From positions 2,914,001-2,978,000 of the forward strand of contig CP078104.1 of NCBI GenBank assembly GCA_019203745.1: DNA of 64,000 bases, in the 5' to 3' direction. The DNA is from Chryseobacterium sp. E1 (GTDB taxonomy: Bacteria > Bacteroidota > Bacteroidia > Flavobacteriales > Weeksellaceae). A model generated the notes under the pieces. It ran no database searches, was not told where the DNA came from, and saw nothing but the letters and a program-made list of their open reading frames with translations. How positions within the stretch are numbered: the first letter of the stretch is position 1; each line of letters begins with the position of its first letter. This document shows, piece by piece, positions 20,796 to 30,515 of the stretch. Position numbers and translations under genes: made by a program.

Positions 20796-20814
20796 TTTTG
20801 CCAAATGACAATGG
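20796..20814. repeat. 19-bp repeat TTTTGCCAAATGACAATGG, copy 2 (candidate Crp-type site)
   Basis: Exact copy of the site at 19990-20008. Its centre lies about 28 bases upstream of the first base of the purA -7 element, i.e. near -41 from the predicted start point, the position of a class II Crp activator site. Confidence 0.55.
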
Positions 20815-20832
20815 CCTCCTTCTCATCTTCCC

Positions 20833-20840
20833 TAGCTTTG
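20833..20840 (+). promoter_or_regulatory. -7 element TAGCTTTG of purA
   Basis: Exact TAnnTTTG, 21 bases before the purA ATG. Confidence 0.65.
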
Positions 20841-20861
20841 TACTATAAAATTTTAAATAAT

Positions 20862-22128
20862 ATGGATATTGTCCTGGGATTGCAGTGGGGAGATGAAGGT
20901 AAGGGAAAGTTTATTGATCTTATCAGTGAAAATTATGACATTACAGCGCGTTTTAACGGCGGATCTAATGCTGGGCACAGCATAGAAAGAAACGGGCGGA
21001 AAATAACGCTTAAAATGATTCCTTCGGGGATCTTTATGAAAGAGGTACAGAATATCATTGGTACAGGAACGGTTCTTGATCCTGTAAGTTTTAAAAAGAG
21101 ATCCTGAATCTTCAGTCCTTTGATCATACCGTTCAACCGGAAAAAAATATCATTATTTCTAAAAAAGCTCATCTGGTAATGCCTACGCATAAGCTTCTGG
21201 ATGTATTTATGGAGGAAAATCCGGAATACACTACCATTGGAACTACAAAAAACGGTATTGCTCAGGCGTATTCCAATAAAATATTAAGACAGAATCTTAG
21301 AGTGGGAGATATCAGGTCTCCGGATTTTGAAAGCAGGGCATCACATATTCTCAAAAGAGATTACAAAATGCTGGAAGATGGAGGAATGATTGTGTTGCCT
21401 GCCTTAGAAGAAATCACTAAAGAATTTTTTGATGCAGTGGAATTCCTTAAAAAATTCACTTGTACTGAAACTGAAATTTATCTTAATAAAGCCTTGTCTG
21501 AAGGTAAAAAAATATTGGCGGAAGGATCTCAGGCAACCATGCTGGATATTGATCATGGTACTTATCCGTATGTAACATCCTCTTCAACCACAGCTTCGGG
21601 GCAAGCAGCGGATTAGGAGTTTCACCGAAAAAGATCGGTGAAATTTACGGAATAGCCAAAGCTTATTGTACAAGAGTAGGGAACGGAGCTTTTCCAACGG
21701 AACTTTTAGACGAATTTGGAGATGATCTCAGAATGAAAGGCAATGAATTCGGTTCCAATACAGGCCGCCCACGAAGAATAGGCTGGCTGGATCTTCCTGC
21801 ACTGAAGTATGCGGTAATGATCAACGGTGTTACTCAGCTTGTTCTGACCAAAGCAGATGTATTGAGCGGGTTGAAATCAGTAGCTGTCTGTACGCATTAT
21901 GAACTGAACGGTGAAAGTATCCCTGTTTCCGGTACACTTCCCGAAAATGCCCAGCCTGTACTGAAATGGATGGAAGGATGGAACGCCGATTTTTCCAATA
22001 TGAAAAGTGCTGCTGAGCTGCCGCAGGAAATAATCAGTTTCTTATCGTTTCTGGAAGCAGAACTGGAAATTCCTGTAGGGTATCTTTCTACGGGGCCTGG
22101 AAGAGAGCAGATGATAAAAATGAAATGA
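20862..22128 (+). CDS. purA: Adenylosuccinate synthetase (divergent PurA)
   Basis: Joins IMP and aspartate using GTP in AMP synthesis. About 423 residues with bases missing near 21098 and 21603. Conserved: QWGDEGKGK with the catalytic Asp, NAGH with the catalytic His, DIDHGTYPYVTSS, RVGNGAFPTEL, GNEFG..TGRPRR, and the C-terminal STGPGREQM. Unusual: GGSNAGHSIE in place of the common GGxNAGHT and TTKNGIAQAY in place of TTxxGIGPxY, in the loop that binds IMP. It may therefore be an accessory PurA paralogue; this is inference. Confidence 0.88.
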
Positions 22129-22141
22129 TTTTACCAATAAA

Positions 22142-22173
22142 GAAAGCGGGACTGAGTTCCGCTTTTATTTTTT
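22142..22173. terminator. Bidirectional terminator between convergent genes
   Basis: AAAGCGGgACT pairs with AGTtCCGCTTT, with T-rich sequence on the plus side and A-rich on the other; it overlaps the stop of the minus-strand gene. Confidence 0.75.
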
Positions 22174-22765
22174 CCAGTTGTGAAGAAACTCAAGATCAAG
22201 ATAGTAATTTCCGGGAATATATTTGTCAAAATAAACCGTTGTTGAAAAGTGCTGATTCTTAAAAATTTCTTTTAAAGTTACCTTATCAACATTAGTAAAT
22301 GCTGTAAGCAATCGGATAGAATTCCCTTCTGTATATTCTACGGTGATTTTGGTTTTTACAAATTCAATATCGTCTTTATTGTAAGAGATATTGACATAAT
22401 CATTTTGGTCTTTTCCTACACCAAAAACAAAATTTTCTATCATAGCATTTCTCAAATCTACAAGACCACAGATTTTGTACCGTTTTATATCTTCAATGAT
22501 AAGGTCTTTATTGAAATTTTCCAGTGGAAATCCTTTTCACTGGCAATAGTCGAATGAATATAATAATAAACAGGAGCAAGCATAAGAATTCCGATTACAA
22601 AATAGCCTGCTTTAAAATCTAAACTATCTTTATATTTTGAATAGCCAATTCCGTGAAATAAGAAAAAAGACCAACTAACCAGATGACGGCGATTGCAATG
22701 GTCCATGGTGTCCATTTTTTGTTTTTAGGGAGTGGATTGCTTGTCTTTTCCTCTGAATTATTCAT
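22165..22765 (-). CDS. Hypothetical membrane protein
   Basis: About 200 residues after restoring bases near 22667 and 22527. It starts MNNSEEKTSNPLPKNKKWTP, has two membrane helices (WTIAIAVIWLVGLFFLFHG and AGYFVIGILMLAPVYYYIH), then a soluble domain with KNFNKDLIIEDIKRYKICGL and a beta-rich end (YFDKYIPGNYYLDLEF). I do not recognise a family. The start is at 22765 and the gene converges with purA. Confidence 0.65.
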
Positions 22766-22786
22766 CTGTCGAATGTTCTCTATTGA

Positions 22787-22915
22787 TATATAAAAAAGCA
22801 GGGTAAATACCCCGCTCTAATATATGCTTTTAAATTCAATTGTAATACGTTCATTGTGCTGCACACCTGGAATAGAAACAGGTGAATCAATCATTACATG
22901 AATTGTTCTTAGGAA
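22787..22915 (-). pseudogene. Decayed second copy of the aspS 3' end and terminator
   Basis: This stretch aligns with 24725-24862, the end of aspS plus its terminator. Both contain TATAAAAAAGC, a GGGxAAATACCC stem, ATGCTTTTAAAT and GAATTGTTCTTAGG in the same order and orientation. Translated on the minus strand it reads PKNNS then (frame shifted by a small deletion) VMIDSPVSIPGVQ, against [21 protein letters not shown] in aspS. The hairpin at about 22796-22817 can still end transcription of the astacin gene. It is the trace of an insertion or recombination event at the aspS 3' end. Confidence 0.8.
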
Positions 22916-22952
22916 ACTTATTTTCTAACCTGTTTATTTAAGTTATAAAAGT

Positions 22953-24282
22953 TTAGTTAACTTTTGTAAGTTTAAAGCGTTGCTTTGTAGAAGGCTGAAC
23001 CGTTTGGTCTGTAGTGCCGATTACAATTGGGGTAAGGTTGGTCGTTAAGCCATCTTTTACCTCTAGTCTCAATGCCGGTGCATTTTTGGGAGCGAATCCA
23101 AAGCCATTGTTTCCAAGATTGAATAATAGCCATTTCTGAGAATCTGTATTGGAATTGGTTCTTAATTCAACAGCAGTTCCATTCGTTGTTCCGCCACCTT
23201 TTACAGTTAACACCTTTGAAGGATCCAGTATAGATTTGATGATATAATATCCATGATCTGATTTGCTGAAAGTAAATCTCTGGTTATTCCTGTAGAAGCG
23301 GAATACAGAATTATACTGGTACCGTCTGTCGTGGAACTTCCGGTAACATCTACATTTTTATCGTTCGCTAACGCTGTTGCCATTGTATAAGTTCCGTCGA
23401 TTGCAGAGGAGGCATTAACAGGCCCATACAAATGATTTATTCCGGCATAATCACCGGCAGATAATCCTGTCCTTTGCTTGGTAAAAGTGGAACCGTCCAG
23501 CTTAGTCATTACAGGCTGGCTCGGGTCTATGGCAAAATCTGTAGATTGATACATCATGACTGAACCGAAATCAAATGCACCGTGGCCTGCATAATCATTA
23601 TAAAGATTGAAGTTATGACGGCTTCCTTCCACGGCTTTGTTAACATCTACAATAATATACTGATCTCTATCTGGGCGACACTGTTCATGCATGATTCCCA
23701 TAGAATGCATTACTTCGTGAGCAATAATTGCGGGGTAAGTAATATTATAGATTTTGATACCGTTAACTCTGTTTTTTTGCCATCCAAGCGGAGAACTGTT
23801 GGATGTTGTATAAGTAAAGGTGATGTATTCTGTTTGATTGGTACGTTCAACAAACTGAACACTGGTTTGAGAAGAGATCATATCAAACGCTTTGTTGATA
23901 TTGGTAAGGAACGTATTGTAATTCTGAGTGCTCATAGTTCCCTGGCTGGGTAATGTATAGTAGACTGTGGCATCCGGCCATGTCTTAATAAATGAGCTTA
24001 CAATTGTGCTTTTTTCTGCTGTGGATATTTCGGAATTTGCCTGAGTCTTTAAATTATTAAACTGCTCGGAGCTAATAGTAATATCATCGGCATAAAAATA
24101 TTCACCATTTTTTCATTAACATAGGTGTATTTTCCGTCAATTAATAATTTGTGAATCTTTGTATTGCCCAGATTCGTTGTTGTTTGATCTATTGAATCTG
24201 TCTGTACATTTTCAATATCCGATCTACATGAATTCAATGCCAGAAGAAGGCATCCTGATAAGAGTAATAGTTTGCTTTTCAT
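22953..24282 (-). CDS. Astacin-type (M12A) metalloprotease lipoprotein with ricin-like C-terminal domain
   Basis: Zinc endopeptidase similar to flavastacin. About 443 residues after joining at about 24103 and 23282. Seen: a lipoprotein signal ending LALNSC, a propeptide, the astacin zinc motif HEVMHSMGIMHEQCRPDRD (three His and the catalytic Glu), the Met-turn SVMMYQ, and a C-terminal beta-trefoil-like domain (QRFTFSKSDHGYYIIKS, GTAVELRTNSNTDSQKW) of the RICIN type that may bind glycans. It lies between aspS and a decayed aspS 3' end. Confidence 0.88.
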
Positions 24283-24724
24283 ATTATTTATATTGGTTGA
24301 TGATCAGGTTTTAAATATGAACAGCTATATTATTACCCTACCCAAAAGATTATTAAAATTAATCAATTCTTAAGTTTGACTAAATCCTTCATTATAATCC
24401 AGCTGTGTATTGTAAATATATTAATAAAAGATTATGTTTGTATATAACATAATATAATGATTATTTTGTTGTTGTTTTAATTGATAAATGTATTTATTTC
24501 GTTAATTATTTTGTTGTGTTTTATTTTTTACTAGCGAATAACAAATTAAGTTATTTCACTAATAATTGACATGCGGGTCGAAACCATACTTTATACCAGC
24601 ATAAAGTTTATTCTATTAATAAATTGATAAAGTGTAATGAAATCTTTAGGGTTATGAACTCCAGATAATACTGCCTTATGAATAATTATTTCATAAGATT
24701 TATATTGAAGATTTCTGTAATTGA
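24283..24724. other. Non-coding AT-rich region upstream of the astacin gene
   Basis: About 440 bases without a supported gene. It holds a degenerate -7 element for the astacin gene (TAATCTTTTG on the minus strand, 24344-24353) and two inverted repeats, each with 7-bp spacers: ATTATGTT/AACATAAT at 24431-24453 and TTATGAA/TTCATAA at 24676-24696. These could be operators or relics of the insertion. Confidence 0.5.
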
Positions 24725-24730
24725 GGATAT

Positions 24731-24756
24731 AAAAAAGCGGGGCAAATACCCGCTTT
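24731..24756 (-). terminator. Rho-independent terminator of aspS
   Basis: On the minus strand AAGCGGG-TATTTG-CCCCGCTT followed by a T run. Confidence 0.85.
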
Positions 24757-24760
24757 ACAT

Positions 24761-26514
24761 TTATGCTTTTAAATCTAATTTTAATTCTAATTCATCAAGC
24801 TGTGCGTCAGCAATGGAAGCCGGAGCATCAATCATGACATCTCTTCCTGAATTGTTCTTAGGGAATGCGATATAATCTCTGATCACTTCGTTTCCGTCAA
24901 GGATCGCTACCAGACGGTCAAACCCGAATGCCAAACCACCGTGTGGCGGAGCTCCGTATTTGAAAGCGTTCATTAAGAATCCGAACTGAGCTTCAGCTTC
25001 TTCTTTTGAGAATCCCAACAGGTCAAACATTTTAGACTGAAGATCTCTGTCAAAGATTCTGATAGATCCACCTCCGATTTCGTTTCCGTTCAGTACCATA
25101 TCGTAAGCGTTAGCTCTTGCTTTTCCAGGGTCTGTTTCCAGTAAGTGTATATCTTCAGGTTTCGGAGATGTGAAAGGGTGGTGCATTGCATGGTATCTTT
25201 CAGTATCTTCATCCCATTCCAATAGAGGGAAGTCAATTACCCAAAGAGGGGCAAATACATTTCCTTTTCTTAATCCCAAACGGTTTCCCAGCTCCATTCT
25301 TAATGCAGAAAGCTGAGCTCTTACTTTATTTTCGTTTCCTGAAAGAATCAACATTAAATCACCTTCTTTAGCGCCGAATTTTTCAATGATTTTTGCGAGA
25401 TCTTCTTCGTTGTAGAATTTATTGACTGATGAGGTTTTCACTCCGTCATTCTGGAATTTTATCCAAACCATTCCTGAAGCCCCGATCTGAGGACGCTTTA
25501 CCCAATCAACAAGTTCGTCGATTTGTTTTCTTGTATAGTCTGCACATCCTTCTACATTGATCCCGACAACTAATTCAGCGTCATCAAATATCTTAAAGTC
25601 TTTTCCTTTTACCAGTTCATTCAGTTCTACGAACTCCATTCCGAAACGGATATCCGGTTTGTCGTTTCCGTATTTTCTCATCGCATCTGCAAAAGTCATT
25701 CTTGGGAAATCTCCGAATTCCTGACCTGTAATATCTTTTAAAAGCGTTTTGGTCATTCCTTCAAAAACATTCATCACGTCTTCCTGCTCTACGAAAGCCA
25801 TTTCACAGTCGATCTGTGTAAACTCCGGCTGTCTGTCTGCTCTTAAATCCTCATCACGGAAACATTTTACAATCTGGAAGTACTTATCCATTCCCCTACC
25901 ATCAATAGCTGTTTGAAAGTCTGCGGAGATTGTGGCAATGCGTAAAACTGTCCCGGGTTCATTCTGCTTGGAACCACAAAGTCTCTTGCCCCTTCAGGTG
26001 TCGATTTGATCAGAACAGGAGTTTCTACTTCAATAAAACCTTCTTCAGATAAATAATTTCTTACTTTCTGAGCCATCTTGTGACGGAAGATCAGTTTATC
26101 TTTTACCGGATTTCTTCTGATATCCAGGTAACGGTATTTCATTCTTAATTCTTCACCTCCGTCAGTTTCATCCTCTATCGTGAAAGGAGGAAGCTGAGAA
26201 TCATTAAGAATCGTTAATTTCTCTACTAAAATTTCAATTTCCCCAGTTGGAATATTAGGATTTTTGCTGACTCTTTCAATAACTCTTCCTGTCGCCTGAA
26301 TCACAAATTCACGTCCTAATTTTTTTGCTTCTTCCATAAGTGCTGCAGAAGAACGCTCCTGGTCAAAAACCAGCTGGGTAATTCCGTAACGATCCCGAAG
26401 ATCTACCCAAATCATAAATCCTTTATCACGGATAGTCTGTACCCATCCTGATAGTGTAACTTCTTCATTCAGATTTTTCAGAGATAATTCTCCGTTGGTG
26501 TGTGATCGAAACAT
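24761..26514 (-). CDS. aspS: Aspartyl-tRNA synthetase
   Basis: Class II synthetase, bacterial type with the GAD insertion. About 584 residues with one G missing near 25893. Seen: the N-terminal OB domain ([14 protein letters not shown]...[10 protein letters not shown]), motif 1-2 region ([40 protein letters not shown]), the GAD domain, and motif 3 ([14 protein letters not shown]) near the C-terminus. I start at MFRSHTNGE (26514), the usual N-terminus. A TATCTTTG element on the minus strand at 26574-26581 precedes a 5' leader containing a small inverted repeat (AAGGTTC/GAACCTT, 26541-26560). Confidence 0.95.
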
Positions 26515-26573
26515 AATTATTTGTTTAAAGTTCAATGTTTAAGGTTCAGTTCCGAACCTTGAATTTTCGTTGG

Positions 26574-26581
26574 CAAAGATA
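26574..26581 (-). promoter_or_regulatory. -7 element TATCTTTG of aspS
   Basis: Exact TAnnTTTG on the minus strand, about 60 bases upstream of the aspS start. Confidence 0.65.
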
Positions 26582-26604
26582 AGATTTTTGCAGGTTTTAT
26601 AAAT

Positions 26605-26631
26605 AAAAAACTTCCGAAAGGAAGTTTTTTT
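26605..26631. terminator. Strong hairpin between aspS and the S41 peptidase gene
   Basis: AAAAAACTTCC-GAAA-GGAAGTTTTTT, a perfect 11-bp stem with a GAAA tetraloop. It lies upstream of aspS and downstream of the S41 gene, both read on the minus strand, so it should terminate neither by position; read on the minus strand it has a T tail and most likely follows the S41 gene. Confidence 0.75.
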
Positions 26632-26697
26632 GAATTTGTTTTTTACTGATAAAAGAATAACTGAAGATGTCTGAGTCCTTCTAAGGCAGTTTGAGAA

Positions 26698-28868
26698 TTA
26701 GCTTTTGATCCACTCAAGAGCTTTATCCAGTACCTCATCTTTACCATTTTTGATTCCTTCTACTGTAGGTTTAATCTCTACATCGGAACAATTCCGATTC
26801 TCTGGGTTTCTGTTCCGTCCGGGTAATAAATTCCGATACCACTGATCATGGTTGAAATATTTCCTGGAAGGAGAATTCTTGAAACATTTCCATCAGCACC
26901 TGCCGTTGTAGAACCAAAAACTTTTGAGTTGGGAGCCGTCCTGAAAGCCATTGTATGATATTCTGCACTACTTTGCGTAGTTTCATTGATTAGAATTGCA
27001 ATTTTTCCTTTATAATGCTCAGGTCCGTTTCCTTCTACGCCAAGATTTGGAGTAAATGTAAAAAGTCCCGGCATCTGGTTAGTGGTTTGAGTGAACTTTA
27101 CAAAATCCGAAGAATCCTTTTTAATAATTTCCCCATAGAAAACACAACAAAATCAGATGGATAGCTTCTTAAGTCAATTACAATTCCTTTGGTATTTCTG
27201 AGTTTGTCGAAGCTCTCGGAAAGCTTTTTACCGTCAGCACTTCCCATATAAAAATAACCGGTTTGGTTATCCAGCATTTTAAAAAAATCTTTTGGTTCTT
27301 TTTTAATATTGAGTTCTTTAGGTTCAAACGTTTTTACAGCCAGACTTTCCGTTTTTCCGTTTCTGGAAATCTTAATATTCATTGTTTCGAATTGCTTCTC
27401 AATAATTTTCTTGCAATATCTCTCAGTTGGGTAGCGTAATTGGAAGCAGGACTTATTTTCAGCATTTCCTTTACGATATGATCTACCGGTTTTCCGTTAA
27501 TTTCTGTGATGATGTCTCCTGTCTGCAGTCCGGATTCTTTGCCAAGCTGATCATTGATATAGCTGCTTACTATTGCTTTATTCTCTGCGAAGGTAAGTTT
27601 TACAGGAGCATGTCTTGCTCGAAATACTTGTCCAATGCCTTGTTAGATCCCCATACGTTTGCATGAGTGTCATGAATTCTTGCAATAATCTCTAAAGCGG
27701 CAAGCGTATAATCGGTCTCATTTTTGCGTCGGCAAATTTGGGAATAAACTCGGGTAGCACTTCTTTCCAGTCTTCCCTGATGAGGTTTTTGTACGGGAAA
27801 TAATACTGAATGATGTTCCAGTATTTGTAAAGCGAAAGAAGACGGAAACCTGCATCCGGATATGCTTCACTCTCGTAAGGCTTTTCATTGCTGAAATCAG
27901 GATTTCCAATATTATCATAGAAGTCTACATAATAATTTGCCTTAGGTCTTTTAGCATCTTTGAGCTGAAGAAGAAGGTCGGAAAGTTCTTTTGAAAACCC
28001 TGAATTGGTGATCCAGTTGAGATCTGGGGCTATCTTTACGTTTTTTGTATCGAAGGTGAATTTTTCGGTTTGAAATGTTCCCAGACCTTTGATCCAGTCT
28101 GCCAGGATCTCATCTCTCTGTTTCGCTGAAGCGCCACTGATTTTAGGTAAGATCCTGAAAAGCTCATAATCCCAGTTATATTTTCCTCCGGCTACATTGG
28201 GATGATAATATTTCAGATATCCCCAGATCAGACCCAGATTTTTTAGATTATCCATATTCTTTTACCGGTATCAATACTGCTTATTTTTGAACCTTTATCA
28301 AATTCGTGATCAAGATCGGCATTCACCTGTGGCTTCTGAAAGGCTACAGCATCCTGAATATCTTTTCCATCAATGCTTATTCTGATATTATCAAACCATG
28401 CTTTTCCTTTGCCTGTAAAAAGAGTTCCGATTACAATTTTTTTGAGTTTTCGGGAGAGAGGGTAAGGGTAGTTTCATATTTCGTCTATGGAGTTGTCCCT
28501 TTTATATTTTTGCTTTGCATATTGTCAAAGCCGACTTTGGGATCTATCCGCATCCAGATTCCTGCAAATCCGTCAGTAAGGTTTTCTGTTTTGATATAAC
28601 CGGAAATGGATCTTTTTTCCTGCATAGTTTTCAGGAAGTGTATACATGAGTCCTGCCATACCTTTCACGGTAGATTGTGCAAGAACGGAGTATTGCCCAT
28701 CCTGTCTTTCTTTATTATCAACAGAAATCGTTGCCGGGCTGTCTCCAATGATGCTCCATGATTTCGGAAGATTGTTTTCAACATTTTCGAAGCTTAAATT
28801 ATCAATTTTACTTTGTCCCTGGTATGCGAAAGGCAGAAGCATCAAAAATGTGATGATGTTTTTTTCAT
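26698..28868 (-). CDS. S41 family (C-terminal processing type) peptidase, exported
   Basis: About 720 residues, reconstructed across roughly ten indels (for example near 28862, 28620, 28450, 28262, 27715, 27625, 27395, 27125, 26788). Seen: a signal peptide (IITFLMLLPFAYQGQ), an N-terminal jelly-roll-like domain (NLSFENVENNLPKSWSI), a helical domain (DNLKNLGLIWGYLKYYHPNV), a PDZ-like segment (GLQTGDIITEINGKPVDHI), and the protease core with IAILINETTQSSAEYHTMAF, where the second Ser of QSSAE is the expected nucleophile. The -7 element TAGATTTG is at 28884-28891 (minus). Confidence 0.8.
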
Positions 28869-28971
28869 GGTATTTATTTTTGCCAAATCTAGTGAGTTAA
28901 ATAATTTATCAGCTATTCCAGAGTAATTTTTAAGTAAATTTTATCAATATAAATTTATGCTTTAAGAGAAT

Positions 28972-28995
28972 TTTAACAAATTAATCTTTGTTAAA
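28972..28995. repeat. AT-rich inverted repeat
   Basis: TTTAACAAA-TTAATC-TTTGTTAAA, perfect 9-bp arms. It lies between the ankyrin gene 3' end and the S41 promoter, so it may be a weak terminator or an operator. Confidence 0.45.
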
Positions 28996-29064
28996 TGGTA
29001 GGTTTGAATAACAACGGACTGTTAAATAATGACCGGGAATTTATAATAGATAATATACGAAATA

Positions 29065-29509
29065 TTATTCCAGAAGTTTGATGATTTCTGGTTTTTCATA
29101 CTTTTTCGCATAATCCAGTGCTGTATATCCTCTATCGGTTTTGGTATCTTTTTGGCTCCCTTGGTTAAGAGTTTTTGGCCATTTCAGTATTACCGTACTT
29201 TGCAGCGAACATTAGCGGGGTCTTTCCATCACAGGTTTTTTCCAGATCTGCTTTTTCATCAATCAGTTTTTGAAATACTTCTTTGCTGTTCATTTTGATG
29301 GCTAATCCTAAGAGGGTGTATGCTGTATTTTCTATAGGGTAACATGCATTGATATTTTCTTTATTGACTAAAGCTGCAAAGTAGGCTGTATTGTCGTACT
29401 TTAACATTTGCTTGTGGTTATTGGTAAGTTCCTGGCCGTAAATACAATGAGCAAGAATAATCCCGATAATAAGACATATTTTCTTTTGAAATACTTGTGT
29501 ACGTTTCAT
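29065..29509 (-). CDS. Ankyrin-repeat protein, exported
   Basis: About 147 residues with one A missing near 29173. It has a signal-like N-terminus (KICLIIGIILAHCIYGQ) and about three ankyrin repeats: NTAYTLLGLAIKMNSKEVFQKLID, DGKTPLMFAAKYGNTEMAKKLL, DRGYTALDYAKKYEKPEIIKLL. Protein-protein interaction module; no partner can be inferred. It lies 12 bases downstream of a small regulator gene on the same strand. Confidence 0.75.
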
Positions 29510-29521
29510 GGTGTTTTATTT

Positions 29522-29724
29522 TTATGGTTTAAATTCTAGTATATCGCCTGGCTGGCATTCTAAGGCTGTGCAGATGGCTTCCAGAGTGGAGATCTTAATT
29601 GCCTTTGCTTTTCCGTTTTTTAGAATGGAGAGGTTAGCCTGCGTGATTCCGATTTTTTCGGCCAGTTCCTGAGACTGCATTTTCGTTTAGCAAGCATCAC
29701 ATCTATGTTGATAATAATGGGCAT
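29522..29724 (-). CDS. Small XRE/Cro-type helix-turn-helix regulator
   Basis: 67 residues, hidden by one missing A near 29685. It reads MPIIINIDVMLAKRKMQSQ, then ELAEKIGITQANLSILKNGKA (the DNA-binding helix-turn-helix) and AICTALECQPGDILEF, the pattern of YozG-like HTH_26 proteins. Such regulators are typically encoded beside a DUF2975 membrane protein, as here (10-base gap), and are thought to work as a pair. Confidence 0.8.
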
Positions 29725-29734
29725 AATTATATGG

Positions 29735-30310
29735 TTAGGTCATTTTGGGTCTGCAGTTCATATCCTTTTTAAAGAATTCCATAATAAAAAGTATGATGAT
29801 TCCTGTGATGAAATGGAGTAATACCTGCATAGGATCAATACTGTAAAGAGACTGTTTCAGAAAGTAAAGAATGAGACAGTATATAGGTATGAACAGGATG
29901 TTGAGTACTGCAAACTTTTTCAGATCCCGGATCACTTCAACATTAAAAATAAGATCATGACTCATCCCTTTAAATATTCTGAACAGATAAAAGGTAAATG
30001 TACTGTAGAACCCAAGGAAAAATACAATTGAAATAAAACTGTGCCATGTATAGCTTCCCATAGTTATAGCATCAGTAAACGGCATACTGAACCGGAAATT
30101 CAGCGAATCCGGCGCCTCTTTTACTTCTCCGTTACTGAGGTTTCCAACCATAAAAATATCAGAAAAATAATAGGTTCCATTGTGAAGGTTGATATAAGAG
30201 ATGATAAAACCGAAGACCATATAACCTAAATACAGAAGCTGAACGATGCATCCGATCAGTAATATTTTATTTAAAATGGTAGACAGAGATTTGTTGCCAA
30301 TTAATTTCAT
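29735..30310 (-). CDS. DUF2975 membrane protein
   Basis: 191 residues and intact. Four predicted membrane helices (near residues 17-37, 90-112, 134-153, 163-180) with an extracytoplasmic loop between helices 1 and 2 containing NGTYYFSDIFMVGN. DUF2975 proteins are of unknown function and occur next to small XRE regulators; the pair may sense a membrane signal. A 17-bp perfect palindrome lies upstream. Confidence 0.8.
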   Translation of the reverse strand: MKLIGNKSLSTILNKILLIGCIVQLLYLGYMVFGFIISYINLHNGTYYFSDIFMVGNLSNGEVKEAPDSLNFRFSMPFTDAITMGSYTWHSFISIVFFLGFYSTFTFYLFRIFKGMSHDLIFNVEVIRDLKKFAVLNILFIPIYCLILYFLKQSLYSIDPMQVLLHFITGIIILFIMEFFKKDMNCRPKMT

Positions 30311-30341
30311 AGTTGTTATTTTGTTGTAAATGTATAAAAAT

Positions 30342-30358
30342 TTATTGTATTACAATAA
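30342..30358. promoter_or_regulatory. Candidate operator of the HTH/DUF2975 pair
   Basis: TTATTGTA-T-TACAATAA, a perfect palindrome 32 bases upstream of the DUF2975 start and 5' of a TATACATTT -7-like element on the minus strand. Confidence 0.55.
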
Positions 30359-30461
30359 AAAATTGTTGTAAAATAGAATTTCTTATTTTTGTATTTTTTT
30401 AAGGATGTAAAAACTGAAGTCCTTTCAACAGAGATTAATCTTTTAAAAAACTTTTCATATG

Positions 30462-30476
30462 CCAATTTGCAATTGG
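30462..30476. promoter_or_regulatory. Candidate operator of the MATE gene
   Basis: CCAATT-TGC-AATTGG, perfect 6-bp arms, 11 bases upstream of the -7 element TACTTTTG (30488-30495). Its position over the -33 region suits a repressor. Confidence 0.45.
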
Positions 30477-30515
30477 TTTTGAATCAATACTTTTGTCATA
30501 CAAATCACAAAGATT

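Noticed and set aside
20862..22128. PurZ-type diaminopurine synthase
   Set aside because: PurZ proteins lack the catalytic Asp at the N-terminal loop; here QWGDEGKGK keeps it, so PurA is the better call.
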